64,000 nt of DNA from contig JADBXP010000009.1 of NCBI GenBank assembly GCA_020403455.1, positions 62,001 to 126,000 of the forward strand, written 5' to 3'. Both the position numbers and the translations under genes were made by a program. Positions 1 to 7,861 of this stretch are shown in pieces (the stretch's first letter is position 1; every line of letters starts with the position of its first letter). The notes under the pieces were generated by a model that searched no databases, was not told the origin of the DNA, and saw only the letters and a list, made by a program, of their open reading frames with translations. This DNA is from Chitinophagaceae bacterium (GTDB lineage Bacteria; Bacteroidota; Bacteroidia; Chitinophagales; Chitinophagaceae).

Positions 1-132
1 GTCGACATCTTCTTCGATGGAACGTAAAAAATCAACCACCTTTCGCTCTCTGGAGAGGCTTTGGGCTGCGTTGGGAGCACCCAGGTGAAAGTCTGAGAGG
101 AAGTATATTTTTTTACCCGGTGCAGGTATCAT
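1..132 (-). CDS. lpxH: UDP-2,3-diacylglucosamine diphosphatase-like metallophosphoesterase (5' part only)
   Basis: The reverse complement of the first 132 bases is an uninterrupted frame of 44 codons that starts with ATG and runs off the left edge, so only the N-terminus is visible. It begins MIPAPGKKIYFLSDFHLGAP. The SDFHLG stretch is the first metal-binding motif (D-x-H) of calcineurin-like phosphoesterases, and this N-terminus is typical of Bacteroidota LpxH-like enzymes, which cleave UDP-2,3-diacylglucosamine to lipid X in lipid A synthesis. The start lies 4 nt after the stop of the upstream gamma-glutamylcyclotransferase gene, so it is probably the last visible gene of the rsfS-ftsH run. 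The exact subfamily cannot be settled without the rest of the protein. Confidence 0.75.
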   Translation of the reverse strand, partial: MIPAPGKKIYFLSDFHLGAPNAAQSLSRERKVVDFLRSIEEDVD

Positions 133-136
133 GCCA

Positions 137-568
137 TCATTGGTTTTTCCGTTGAAGATATTCCAGAACATCGCCGCTGGTAACAATGGGTCTTCCATTT
201 ACTTCTCCGGCATACCAATAGATCCATGCCGTTTCCGTCGTTTCACCTATTTCTACAGCAACCAAACTTCTCTCATACAATGCCGGACCATCTTCTTCGT
301 CTGCCTGCACCCCCTCATAGTCATCCAGCTGCGCAATCGCCCAATCCCATTCATCCGTATGTTTGATTTGATAAAGTTCTCCTACAATATATGTTCCTGA
401 ACCTTCAGGAAGGGCCACAGGATAATCACCCATATCGTATAAAGTTCCTTTTACACGTGCTGAACCCAGTGGAAGGAAATACCTGCTGATATATTGATAT
501 GCCGGATGATGAAATCCGCTGCGCAGCGAACCGTAAACAAATAAAAGATGAGTAGCGGGCGTTGCCAT
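137..568 (-). CDS. gamma-glutamylcyclotransferase (GGCT/AIG2-like) family protein
   Basis: A 143-residue protein with the YGSLR signature near residues 12-16, the nucleotide-like binding loop of the GGCT fold, and an acidic DDYEG segment in the middle that supplies the usual catalytic glutamate. Family members convert gamma-glutamyl amino acids or glutathione-related substrates to 5-oxoproline, but many bacterial versions are uncharacterised. An ATG seven codons upstream (589) would overlap the end of the LUD gene. The ATG at 568 leaves a 10-nt spacer and puts the YGSL motif at its normal distance, so it is preferred. Its stop is 4 nt from the lpxH-like start, consistent with one transcript. 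Confidence 0.8.
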   Translation of the reverse strand: MATPATHLLFVYGSLRSGFHHPAYQYISRYFLPLGSARVKGTLYDMGDYPVALPEGSGTYIVGELYQIKHTDEWDWAIAQLDDYEGVQADEEDGPALYERSLVAVEIGETTETAWIYWYAGEVNGRPIVTSGDVLEYLQRKNQ

Positions 569-578
569 GACAGAACAA

Positions 579-1205
579 TTATTCTTCAATTAGAAAACAA
601 TATACTTCTTTCGGCCCATGAACCCCCACTACCAGCGTTTTTTCTATGTCGGCTGTGCGACTTGGGCCTGTTGCCAGGGTAACCATGGAAGGATATTTTT
701 TTCCGGGCTCAAAGAGCGCATCAATTCCGTCTGCAATATCAGCTTTCACCTGGTGGGCATAGGCAATACAAATATGAATCGGGGCATAAACACTCACGGT
801 TCTTCCACTCTCATTTCCGCTTCCCAGAAGAATGGAGCCGGTGCGGGCTACCAGGTATTCACATCCGGTTATAGCTGCATCACAACTGGCCAAACCACTG
901 TGGTAATCGGGTGCATAGCCATTGGACTGTAACAATTCTTTTAGCTGGGTGTCGCGGCAGTAGATTTTTTTCCACTCACGCTTGGTTGCTAATGCGTTGA
1001 GTTGTTCTGCCAGCTCACTTACGCTCGAGCAATAACAAAACTTCCCCTGCAGGGCAGTGAAGCGCTCGGCAAACTCCAACACGGGCTCCTGTGCCATTGG
1101 CACAAAATGAGAATCTAGGGAAGTTCCCGGAAAGGGAACAGGCACCGGTTGCTTCAGTGCCTGTTTGATGCGTTTTAAAATATTCTCGCGTGCAGTTCCT
1201 GCCAT
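579..1205 (-). CDS. LUD-domain protein (LutC/YkgG family)
   Basis: 208 residues matching the LUD (lactate utilisation) domain through most of their length, including the C-terminal half with VARTGSILLGSG and a TGPSRTADIE segment typical of LutC/YkgG. In LutABC systems LutC works with iron-sulfur partners LutA and LutB in L-lactate oxidation. No lutA or lutB is nearby: the gene lies 6 nt downstream of ftsH and 10 nt before the GGCT gene. A role in lactate use is therefore only a family-level guess. Orphan LutC-like genes in the ftsH neighbourhood may do something else. Confidence 0.85.
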   Translation of the reverse strand: MAGTARENILKRIKQALKQPVPVPFPGTSLDSHFVPMAQEPVLEFAERFTALQGKFCYCSSVSELAEQLNALATKREWKKIYCRDTQLKELLQSNGYAPDYHSGLASCDAAITGCEYLVARTGSILLGSGNESGRTVSVYAPIHICIAYAHQVKADIADGIDALFEPGKKYPSMVTLATGPSRTADIEKTLVVGVHGPKEVYCFLIEE

Positions 1206-1211
1206 AAAAAA

Positions 1212-3251
1212 TTAAACGATGGTGGAAGAATCTTCCGGATTGGTCTTATTCGGACCGATGGTACTTTCACCTACCACGTCGTCGTTGCTTAACTCCGGCT
1301 CAATGCTCACGGGCTTCTTTTCCTCGAATGGACGCTTTCCGATTAAATGTTCGACATCACTCTTGTGTAATACTTCTTTGCTAAGCAACTCGCGGGCCAA
1401 AATCTCTACTTCGCTTTTCTTTTCCTGCAACAGTTGAAGTGTACGATTATAGGCGGCTTCGATAATGGCTCTTACTTCCTCATCAATCAACTTGCCGGTC
1501 TCCTCGCTATAGGGTTTGGTAAAAGTGTTTTCATTTGAAGGATCGTAAAAACTTACGTTGCCGACTTTGCTGTTCATGCCATACGCAGTTACCATACTGT
1601 AGGCAATGCGGGTGATTTGCTGGAGGTCATTGGCAGCTCCGGTAGAAATTTTACCAAAGAAGACCTGCTCGGCAGCCCTTCCACCCAGGGTCATACAAAT
1701 CTGGTCATTGAGCTGCTCGGTATTGTAGAGGTATTGCTCTGTAGGCGTATATTGAGCATAGCCCAATGCTGCAGTACCACGGGGTACAATGGTTACCTTG
1801 AGTAAGGGATAAGCATGCTCGAGGAACCATCCGCACACGGCATGACCGGCTTCGTGATATGCAATCACTTCTTTCTCATGAGGAGCAATTATTTTATTCT
1901 TTTTCTCCAACCCACCAATTACACGGTCAATGGCATCCTGGAAGTCGATCATCTCTACAGAGGCCTTGCCTTTGCGCGCAGCAATCAAGGCTGCTTCATT
2001 GCATACATTGGCGATATCTGCGCCGGCAAATCCGGGCGTTAATTCAGCAAGACGGTGCAGGTCAAGTGTCTCAGATGTTTTGATGGGCAGCAAGTGTACC
2101 TTGAAAATGGTTTCTCGACCCTTTACATCCGGCTTGTCAATGGAAATCTGACGGTCGAATCTTCCGGGACGCAACAAGGCGGAATCCAATACATCCGGTC
2201 GATTGGTCGCGGCCAGAATAATGATTCCGGTATCTCCACCAAAGCCATCCATTTCCACCAATAACTGGTTCAGGGTATTCTCGCGCTCATCATTGCTCAT
2301 GATGGCATTTCTTCCACGAGCACGACCAATGGCATCAATCTCATCAATGAATATGATACAAGGCGCTTTTTCACGTGCCTGCTTGAACAAGTCTCGAACA
2401 CGACTGGCACCAACACCCACAAACATTTCAACGAAATCACTTCCGCTCAAACTAAAGAATGGCACCTGGGCTTCGCCCGCCATGGCCTTAGCCAATAAGG
2501 TCTTACCGGTACCGGGAGGTCCTACGAGGAGCGCCCCTTTGGGAATTTTTCCTCCGAGAGAAGTATATTTTTTGGGATTCTTCAGGAAGTCAACTATCTC
2601 CATCACTTCTACCTTGGCTTCATCTAATCCCGCAACATCTGCGAACGTAATATTGACACGGGCCCCCTTATCGAATAAGGTAGCTTTAGATTTGCCGATG
2701 CTAAATATGCCGCCCGGACCTCCTGCACCACCCTGGCCTCCCATCTTCCGCATCATCAACACCCACACAGCAACAAGCAACAACAAGGAGAAAATGGTAT
2801 TGAATAACGGACTTGTCCAGTCCTGATCTTCCACAATTCTTTCTTTTACATCCGGCAGATTATTCTTAGCGGTTGCCTCCTTCATATTCTCGCGAAAAGA
2901 CTTCCAATCCAACACCTGAAATTCAAACAGAGGCTCCTTGGCTTTTTCACGAATCACTGTTTTCTTCAGCTTGGTAACATAATATTCTTTTTTAAGACTA
3001 TCCGGCTGAATGTATACACGAACCCTGTCTTTGTTTTTTACCAGATCGATTTTTTCTATATCTCCCTTCACCAGCATTTCATTCATGAACTCCTGCTCGG
3101 TAACGGTGATGAGATCGGGAGAGAAACGACCCAGACTGGCAACCAATAGTAATACGGCTATGATACCATATATCACATACAGATTGATCTTAGGTCCTTT
3201 TTTTTGTCCCTCCGGAGACCCGCCTTTCGGGGGTTTACTTTCTTGTTGCAT
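1212..3251 (-). CDS. ftsH: ATP-dependent zinc metalloprotease FtsH
   Basis: 679 residues, the usual FtsH length. Visible in order: transmembrane helix about 24-41, periplasmic part, second helix about 151-167, AAA+ module with Walker A GPPGTGKT (about 244-251) and Walker B FIDEID (about 301-306), second region of homology with arginine finger, then the M41 peptidase with zinc motif HEAGH at about 466-470. It degrades misfolded or regulatory membrane and cytosolic proteins from the inner membrane as a hexamer. A glycine-rich linker follows helix two. It lies 35 nt downstream of rsfS and 6 nt upstream of the LUD gene, so it is probably mid-operon. No key residue is missing. Confidence 0.98.
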   Translation of the reverse strand: MQQESKPPKGGSPEGQKKGPKINLYVIYGIIAVLLLVASLGRFSPDLITVTEQEFMNEMLVKGDIEKIDLVKNKDRVRVYIQPDSLKKEYYVTKLKKTVIREKAKEPLFEFQVLDWKSFRENMKEATAKNNLPDVKERIVEDQDWTSPLFNTIFSLLLLVAVWVLMMRKMGGQGGAGGPGGIFSIGKSKATLFDKGARVNITFADVAGLDEAKVEVMEIVDFLKNPKKYTSLGGKIPKGALLVGPPGTGKTLLAKAMAGEAQVPFFSLSGSDFVEMFVGVGASRVRDLFKQAREKAPCIIFIDEIDAIGRARGRNAIMSNDERENTLNQLLVEMDGFGGDTGIIILAATNRPDVLDSALLRPGRFDRQISIDKPDVKGRETIFKVHLLPIKTSETLDLHRLAELTPGFAGADIANVCNEAALIAARKGKASVEMIDFQDAIDRVIGGLEKKNKIIAPHEKEVIAYHEAGHAVCGWFLEHAYPLLKVTIVPRGTAALGYAQYTPTEQYLYNTEQLNDQICMTLGGRAAEQVFFGKISTGAANDLQQITRIAYSMVTAYGMNSKVGNVSFYDPSNENTFTKPYSEETGKLIDEEVRAIIEAAYNRTLQLLQEKKSEVEILARELLSKEVLHKSDVEHLIGKRPFEEKKPVSIEPELSNDDVVGESTIGPNKTNPEDSSTIV

Positions 3252-3286
3252 ATGTTTCGCCTTCTTTTGCTCTTTTGATAAATTGT

Positions 3287-3694
3287 TTACTGCGCTCCAT
3301 GTTCCTGAAAGGAAGCGTCACTCCACATTTCCTCCAGCTTATAAAACTTTCTTGACTCCGGATGCATCACATGCACCACTACATTCACATAATCAATCAA
3401 GACCCACTGTAATTGTTGCCTTCCCTCCTGCTTGTAGGGGTACTCGCCACAATCATTCTTCACCCTATCTTCTACTTCATCACAAATTGCTTTGATCTGG
3501 GTAGTGCTGCTCGCTTCACAAACTATAAAAAAATCTGCTGCCGCTTCCGGAATTTTTCTCAGGTCCAGACTAACTATCTTATCGCCCTTTTTATCTTGAA
3601 TTGCCCGCAGAATGGATTTAAAAATTTTGGATTGGCGGGTGAGGCGGTTGTTGTTGTTTTTCTTGCGGCCCTGTAATACTGAAAGTGTTTCCAA
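3287..3694 (-). CDS. rsfS: ribosome silencing factor RsfS
   Basis: 135 residues of the RsfS/Iojap family: LLKAI-like helix, [20 protein letters not shown] core, then [15 protein letters not shown] and the C-terminal FYKLEEMW. RsfS binds L14 on the 50S subunit and blocks subunit joining in starvation or stationary phase. The only start upstream of the conserved part is a TTG at 3692-3694; no ATG exists in the N-terminal half, so a TTG start is inferred. It is the first gene of the minus-strand run into ftsH and is divergent from birA across about 100 nt. Confidence 0.93.
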   Translation of the reverse strand: METLSVLQGRKKNNNNRLTRQSKIFKSILRAIQDKKGDKIVSLDLRKIPEAAADFFIVCEASSTTQIKAICDEVEDRVKNDCGEYPYKQEGRQQLQWVLIDYVNVVVHVMHPESRKFYKLEEMWSDASFQEHGAQ

Positions 3695-3796
3695 TAATTA
3701 AAAATTTTGTTCTACGAATTGGCTTTCCGGACCCGAAAGGCAGGTTTTCAGCTAATCTGCCTCCCCAGTTTGTACCTTTACAAAAATACTACTTCT

Positions 3797-4555
3797 TTGT
3801 CACCCCTCGATGTTAAAAGTCATATTGGCACACCGTTCATCCATTTAACCGAAATAGATAGTACCAATAGGTATGCCAGAAACCAAATTGACGCAAATCT
3901 GACCACCAGCGGCACCGCTTATTTTGCCGACCACCAAACCGAGGGCAAGGGAAGACAAGAACGTACCTGGGTGAGCGAACCCGGTAAAAACATCCTCCTG
4001 TCCATAGTTTTGAATACCAATGGACGTAAGAACGAAGAAGCAGCCGCACTCAATCGATTGGTAGCCCTTGCGTGCTTTGATTTGTTCAATGACTTCAGCG
4101 GGGGCGGAAGCCTGATCAAGTGGCCCAATGATCTTTATTGGGGTGACAGAAAGGCAGGGGGGATTCTGATTGAAAACATCTGGAGAGGGTCTCAATGGAC
4201 TTGGTCGATCATCGGAATAGGACTGAACATCAATCAAACCGGCTTTCCCGAACAAGCAGCTCGGGCTACCTCCCTGCAACAAATTACCGGAAAAAGGTAC
4301 GATGTTCTTCTGCTGGCGCAGGAACTTTGTCAGCGATTGGAAAAAAGATTGCAGCAATGGACTTCCGCTGAGGAGATGTCAACCCTCAGCGAATACAACA
4401 ACCATCTCTACAAAAAATTCGGACCGGTTAATCTGCTGGCTGACGGGAAAAAAATTGCCGGGACCTCTTTGGAAGTTACCGCAGCAGGCGAGTTGCAGGT
4501 ACACAATGCAGCAGGCGAAGTGATTACACTCCGCCAGGCACAATGGATCGATTAA
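3797..4555 (+). CDS. birA: biotin--[acetyl-CoA-carboxylase] ligase (monofunctional BirA)
   Basis: Biotin protein ligase that makes biotinyl-AMP and transfers biotin to a lysine of the carboxyl carrier protein. Motifs seen: EIDSTNRYA, TEGKGRQ (biotinyl-adenylate loop, variant of GRGRRGR), KWPNDLYW and GGILIE, then a small C-terminal SH3-like domain. There is no N-terminal helix-turn-helix, so it is the non-regulatory class. The frame is open back to a TTG at 3707. The TTG at 3797 is chosen because it puts the STN motif at residue 22-24, as in relatives, and follows a weak -7 match (TACCTTTA, 3773-3780). The 3707 start would add 30 residues of unlikely sequence. The stop is 9 nt before selD. 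Confidence 0.9.
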   Translation: MSPLDVKSHIGTPFIHLTEIDSTNRYARNQIDANLTTSGTAYFADHQTEGKGRQERTWVSEPGKNILLSIVLNTNGRKNEEAAALNRLVALACFDLFNDFSGGGSLIKWPNDLYWGDRKAGGILIENIWRGSQWTWSIIGIGLNINQTGFPEQAARATSLQQITGKRYDVLLLAQELCQRLEKRLQQWTSAEEMSTLSEYNNHLYKKFGPVNLLADGKKIAGTSLEVTAAGELQVHNAAGEVITLRQAQWID

Positions 4556-4564
4556 ACTCAACTT

Positions 4565-5617
4565 ATGGAAAAGATTCGGCTCACACAATATGCTACCGCA
4601 GCGGGCTGCGGATGCAAGATGGCTCCGGCAGCACTGGAAAAAATTTTGCAAGACAACCGCACCGGCTCCACATTTCAGTCATTGCTGGTAGGCAATGAAA
4701 GCAGTGATGATGCAGCAGTGTATGACCTCGGTAATGGAAAAGGACTTATCAGTACTGCCGATTTTTTTACTCCCATTGTAGATGACCCTTATTACTTCGG
4801 AAGAATTGCTGCAGCCAATGCGATCAGTGATGTATATGCCATGGGGGGCACTCCTCTCCTCGCGCTTGCATTGCTTTCCTGGCCCCTCGAGAAACTGGGC
4901 ACCGATTCAGCCCGAGAGGTACTAAGAGGTGCGCGGGACATTTGCGCAGAAGCAGGGATTCCGCTGGCTGGAGGTCACAGCATCGACGGCGCCGAGCCGG
5001 TCTTTGGATTATCGGTGAACGGGCAAGTGGCATTGCCAAACTTGAAAAAAAACAACACCGCTCAGGTAGGGGACCTGCTGCTGCTAACCAAACCCATCGG
5101 TGTAGGCATTTTATCTACCGCACAAAAAAGAGGCGCGCTGCAAGCCGGCCAGGAAGAACTGCTCTACCAACATCTCGGCTCTTTGAATAAATCGGGAGAA
5201 GTTCTGGGCGCAATACCCGGCGTTCATGCCATGACCGATGTAACCGGATTCGGATTACTGGGTCACTTGATTGAAATGGCAGAAGGCAGCAAATGCGGAG
5301 CCGCTCTTCATTATTCAAGTGTTCCCATCATACCGGAAGCATTGGGATACCTCAAAGAAAGACTGGTGCCAGATGCTACTTATCGCAACTGGAATGCGTA
5401 TCAAAGCAAGGTTGCTTTTGCAGCGGGTGTAAATGTTATGGAGGCATTCTCCCTCTTGCCCGATCCGCAAACCAACGGTGGTCTATTGGTCGCGATAGCC
5501 CCCGAGGCTCTTGGCCAAGTTCAGGAAGTATTAGAACAAAAAGGCCTGGGCGCGCATAAGAACCCCATAGGTGAAATCACTGCGGGGGGCGAAAAAATCA
5601 TTCAAGTACTGCCCTAA
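4565..5617 (+). CDS. selD: selenide, water dikinase SelD
   Basis: 350 residues, normal SelD length. It makes selenophosphate from selenide and ATP, the selenium donor for selenocysteine and 2-selenouridine. The N-terminus carries the active-site AGCGCK motif (Cys at about 15 and 17, Lys next); both positions are TGC cysteine codons, so this is a Cys-type rather than a selenoprotein SelD. The downstream AIRS-like fold has SDDAAVYDL, DVYAMGG and TDVTGFGLLGH. It is 9 nt after birA, probably co-transcribed. No selA, selB, selC, SECIS-dependent gene or mnmH is in the window, so which selenium pathway it feeds is unknown here. Confidence 0.96.
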   Translation: MEKIRLTQYATAAGCGCKMAPAALEKILQDNRTGSTFQSLLVGNESSDDAAVYDLGNGKGLISTADFFTPIVDDPYYFGRIAAANAISDVYAMGGTPLLALALLSWPLEKLGTDSAREVLRGARDICAEAGIPLAGGHSIDGAEPVFGLSVNGQVALPNLKKNNTAQVGDLLLLTKPIGVGILSTAQKRGALQAGQEELLYQHLGSLNKSGEVLGAIPGVHAMTDVTGFGLLGHLIEMAEGSKCGAALHYSSVPIIPEALGYLKERLVPDATYRNWNAYQSKVAFAAGVNVMEAFSLLPDPQTNGGLLVAIAPEALGQVQEVLEQKGLGAHKNPIGEITAGGEKIIQVLP

Positions 5618-5636
5618 AAGGAAAGACAAATTCGCC

Positions 5637-6071
5637 CTATAAAATCAGGTTGCTCCAGTTTTTTAGTTGATCGAAGGGAAGCTCCGCCACCAATTGCACT
5701 TCTGAAATCGTTTTTACCTGTTGACGAATCGTTTCTACAGCATTGTCCACTGTTATGTCGCCCCGAATCAACCAGAGAAAATCAATGTGTTTGAATTCCG
5801 GCAACAAGTACTCTCCGTCATAATGGTTGTGGTACAACAGGTGACGAAGTGGATTGCCGGCAGCGGAAGATTCGTAAACAGAGAAATAATAAGACCGGTC
5901 TTTTTTCTTCAGTACGATTTCATATTCGGCCACTAATCTGAAGTTATACCCCAGCTGTTTATTCAATGCGAGGCAGAACTGATAACATTTCAAGGGAGCT
6001 GTAATGCCCAGCAGGCAGCCATCTGCAAAGAAATCGTCTTGCATGCCTTCTGTGTCAAGCTTCAGCTTCAT
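5637..6071 (-). CDS. IPExxxVDY-type family protein
   Basis: 144-residue cytosolic-looking protein without signal peptide or membrane segment. It matches the Bacteroidota-restricted IPExxxVDY family: the diagnostic stretch appears as LPEFKHIDF at about residues 90-98, a conservative variant of the naming motif. The function of the family is not known to me. It starts 9 nt downstream of the M28 peptidase stop and converges with selD (19 nt between stops), so it is probably the second gene of a two-gene transcript. Confidence 0.8.
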   Translation of the reverse strand: MKLKLDTEGMQDDFFADGCLLGITAPLKCYQFCLALNKQLGYNFRLVAEYEIVLKKKDRSYYFSVYESSAAGNPLRHLLYHNHYDGEYLLPEFKHIDFLWLIRGDITVDNAVETIRQQVKTISEVQLVAELPFDQLKNWSNLIL

Positions 6072-6080
6072 TCCTTTTAT

Positions 6081-7724
6081 TTAGAATTGTACATCAACTA
6101 CCTGCTCATCAGCTCCGCGCTTGTATCTTAATACTGTTTTGTCACCCTTTTTAAACTTTCCCAATGACTGCATATAGGTAGATACATCCACAAATTTATA
6201 ATCACCCAGCTGTAATAAAATATCGCCGGCTTTCAATCCTAGCTTTTCAGCGAGTTTTCCCGGACTAACCCCGTCTAACCGCATGCCGGTTCCGGTATAG
6301 CCATAATCGGGTATCACACCAAGGCTTACGGTAAATCCACTGCTGCGGCCCATTTGCGGCTCCCTGGTCTTGATGAAAGGCAACTTCCCCTTAGCATCTG
6401 TTGCTTCAATTAACCGATAAACGAAACGAACAATCTCTTCCTGACCTTCATAATTGATCTTCTCCCAGTCATCGGTAGATTTATGATAGTCGGAATGACT
6501 GCCGGTGAAAAGAAAAAGCACCGGAATGTCTTTTCTGTAAAAGCTCGCATGATCGCTCGGGCCACTGCCGGTACTATCATAATGTGTGATCAGCGATGCA
6601 GTAACCGAGGGTAACACTTCAGACCAAACGGGCGAAGTCCCATAGCCTCCAATGGTCAACTTGCGGGCAGTGTCATAGCGGCCGACCATGTCCATGTTGA
6701 TCATATAGTTAGGTTGTATCGCTTTTGTTGGGTTTTCCAGCCAAAACTTACTTCCCAATAAACCCAACTCCTCTCCGGAAAAATGCAAAAAGAGATAGTT
6801 GTTGCCCACAGGAGCTGATTGTTGAAGCAAGCGAGCCAATTCAATGAGGGCGGCTGTTCCGCTGGCATTGTCATCTGCCCCATTGCGAATAACATATCCG
6901 GTATCCAAAGCGTTTTTGTCTTCCCCATAACCCAGGTGATCATAATGTGCGCCAAGCACAATAGTAGTAGCGGCCTTGTTATCTATGAAGGCTGCGACAT
7001 TGCGCCCTTTTCTTTTTCGCTCACTGATCGATATAGTTAAATCAATATCAAGTGTCGCAGCCGGGTCATTAAAATAGACCGGCAATGCAGAACGAGTTAA
7101 ATAGACAATAGGCAATGCTGCTGCTTTGCTGCTGTCGAATTTATTGTATTGAATGTTGTCCGTGATGGTTGAGCTGTTGTACACCAATAATGCGGTAGCC
7201 CCCTTCTGCAGGGCTTTGGTAGATTGTTCACGCAAGGCTGCATTGATATCAAAATGAGGATTGCCGGTATTGGCTTCCAGCAACTCGCGCAGGTCAAAAA
7301 ACCAAGGCTCTCCCGACTCGCGCAAAGCCATGGCAGGTGAGCCGCTTACTTTTGCGGAAGGACTATACGCCAGCGGAAAGAAATCCTTCATGAGCTGCAA
7401 TGATCGGCCCCCGACCATGAAACGGGTGGCGGAATCGGGAAGCCGGCCTTCCTGTACAAAAAATTCCTGGACAAAACCCTGTGCCCCTGCCGGAGCAAGA
7501 CCCATCTGCTGATATTGATCGATGATGTATTGCATGGCTTTTTCTTCCCCGGGCGTGCCTGTTCTCCTTCCCTCCAGCTGATCATCTGAGAGCCACTTTA
7601 CATGGTTTTGTAACAGTGAAATTCTTTCCAGCCTTGCTCGTTCATCTGCCTGGCGCTTTTTTTTCTTACTTTGAGCCCCTGCCAGCATCGGCAGCAATAA
7701 CAGTAACCAACAATATTTTATCAT
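6081..7724 (-). CDS. exported M28-family zinc peptidase with PA and PDZ domains
   Basis: 547 residues with a signal peptide (IKYCWLLLLLPMLAGAQ, cleavage near AQ). After a basic linker comes an M28 aminopeptidase module interrupted by a PA-like insert. Zinc ligands are visible as GAHYDHLG, NGADDNASG, SGEELGLLGS, INMDMVG and GPSDHASF, so both metal sites look intact. The C-terminal 90 residues form a PDZ domain (GYTGTGMRLDGV, LGLKAGDILLQLG). It probably trims peptides in the periplasm or at the cell surface. The ATG at 7724 rather than the in-frame codon at 7742 is chosen because a -7 element occupies 7729-7736, leaving only 4 nt before this ATG. Confidence 0.9.
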   Translation of the reverse strand: MIKYCWLLLLLPMLAGAQSKKKKRQADERARLERISLLQNHVKWLSDDQLEGRRTGTPGEEKAMQYIIDQYQQMGLAPAGAQGFVQEFFVQEGRLPDSATRFMVGGRSLQLMKDFFPLAYSPSAKVSGSPAMALRESGEPWFFDLRELLEANTGNPHFDINAALREQSTKALQKGATALLVYNSSTITDNIQYNKFDSSKAAALPIVYLTRSALPVYFNDPAATLDIDLTISISERKRKGRNVAAFIDNKAATTIVLGAHYDHLGYGEDKNALDTGYVIRNGADDNASGTAALIELARLLQQSAPVGNNYLFLHFSGEELGLLGSKFWLENPTKAIQPNYMINMDMVGRYDTARKLTIGGYGTSPVWSEVLPSVTASLITHYDSTGSGPSDHASFYRKDIPVLFLFTGSHSDYHKSTDDWEKINYEGQEEIVRFVYRLIEATDAKGKLPFIKTREPQMGRSSGFTVSLGVIPDYGYTGTGMRLDGVSPGKLAEKLGLKAGDILLQLGDYKFVDVSTYMQSLGKFKKGDKTVLRYKRGADEQVVDVQF

Positions 7725-7728
7725 AGGA

Positions 7729-7736
7729 CAAAGGTA
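7729..7736 (-). promoter_or_regulatory. -7 promoter element TACCTTTG before M28 peptidase
   Basis: Exact match to the Bacteroidota TAnnTTTG -7 consensus on the minus strand, ending 4 nt before the ATG of the M28 peptidase. Transcription starting about 7 nt after the box would give an essentially leaderless mRNA. No clear TTTG -33 element was seen. Confidence 0.6.
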
Positions 7737-7836
7737 GGGCAAGGAGCAGTTGGCGGAAGGAAAATTGGGTTAAACAACTCTAAAAAAGAAACCGATTCTC
7801 TTCCCGATATCGTAACATTTGCCCGGCTTTAGCTGC

Positions 7837-7844
7837 TACTTTTG
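7837..7844 (+). promoter_or_regulatory. -7 promoter element TACTTTTG before feoB
   Basis: TAnnTTTG match 17 nt upstream of the feoB TTG start. A TTTG at 7818-7821 could be the -33 element, though the 15-nt spacing is short. No Fur-box-like palindrome was recognised by eye. Confidence 0.55.
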
Positions 7845-7861
7845 CACAAATTCAGCCTGGC

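Noticed and set aside
2203..2826. 207-codon open frame on plus inside ftsH
   Set aside because: Antisense to the conserved AAA+ core of FtsH; low-complexity translation with no family match.
4600..4625. SelD as a selenoprotein
   Set aside because: The active-site positions are TGC cysteine codons; no in-frame TGA is present.
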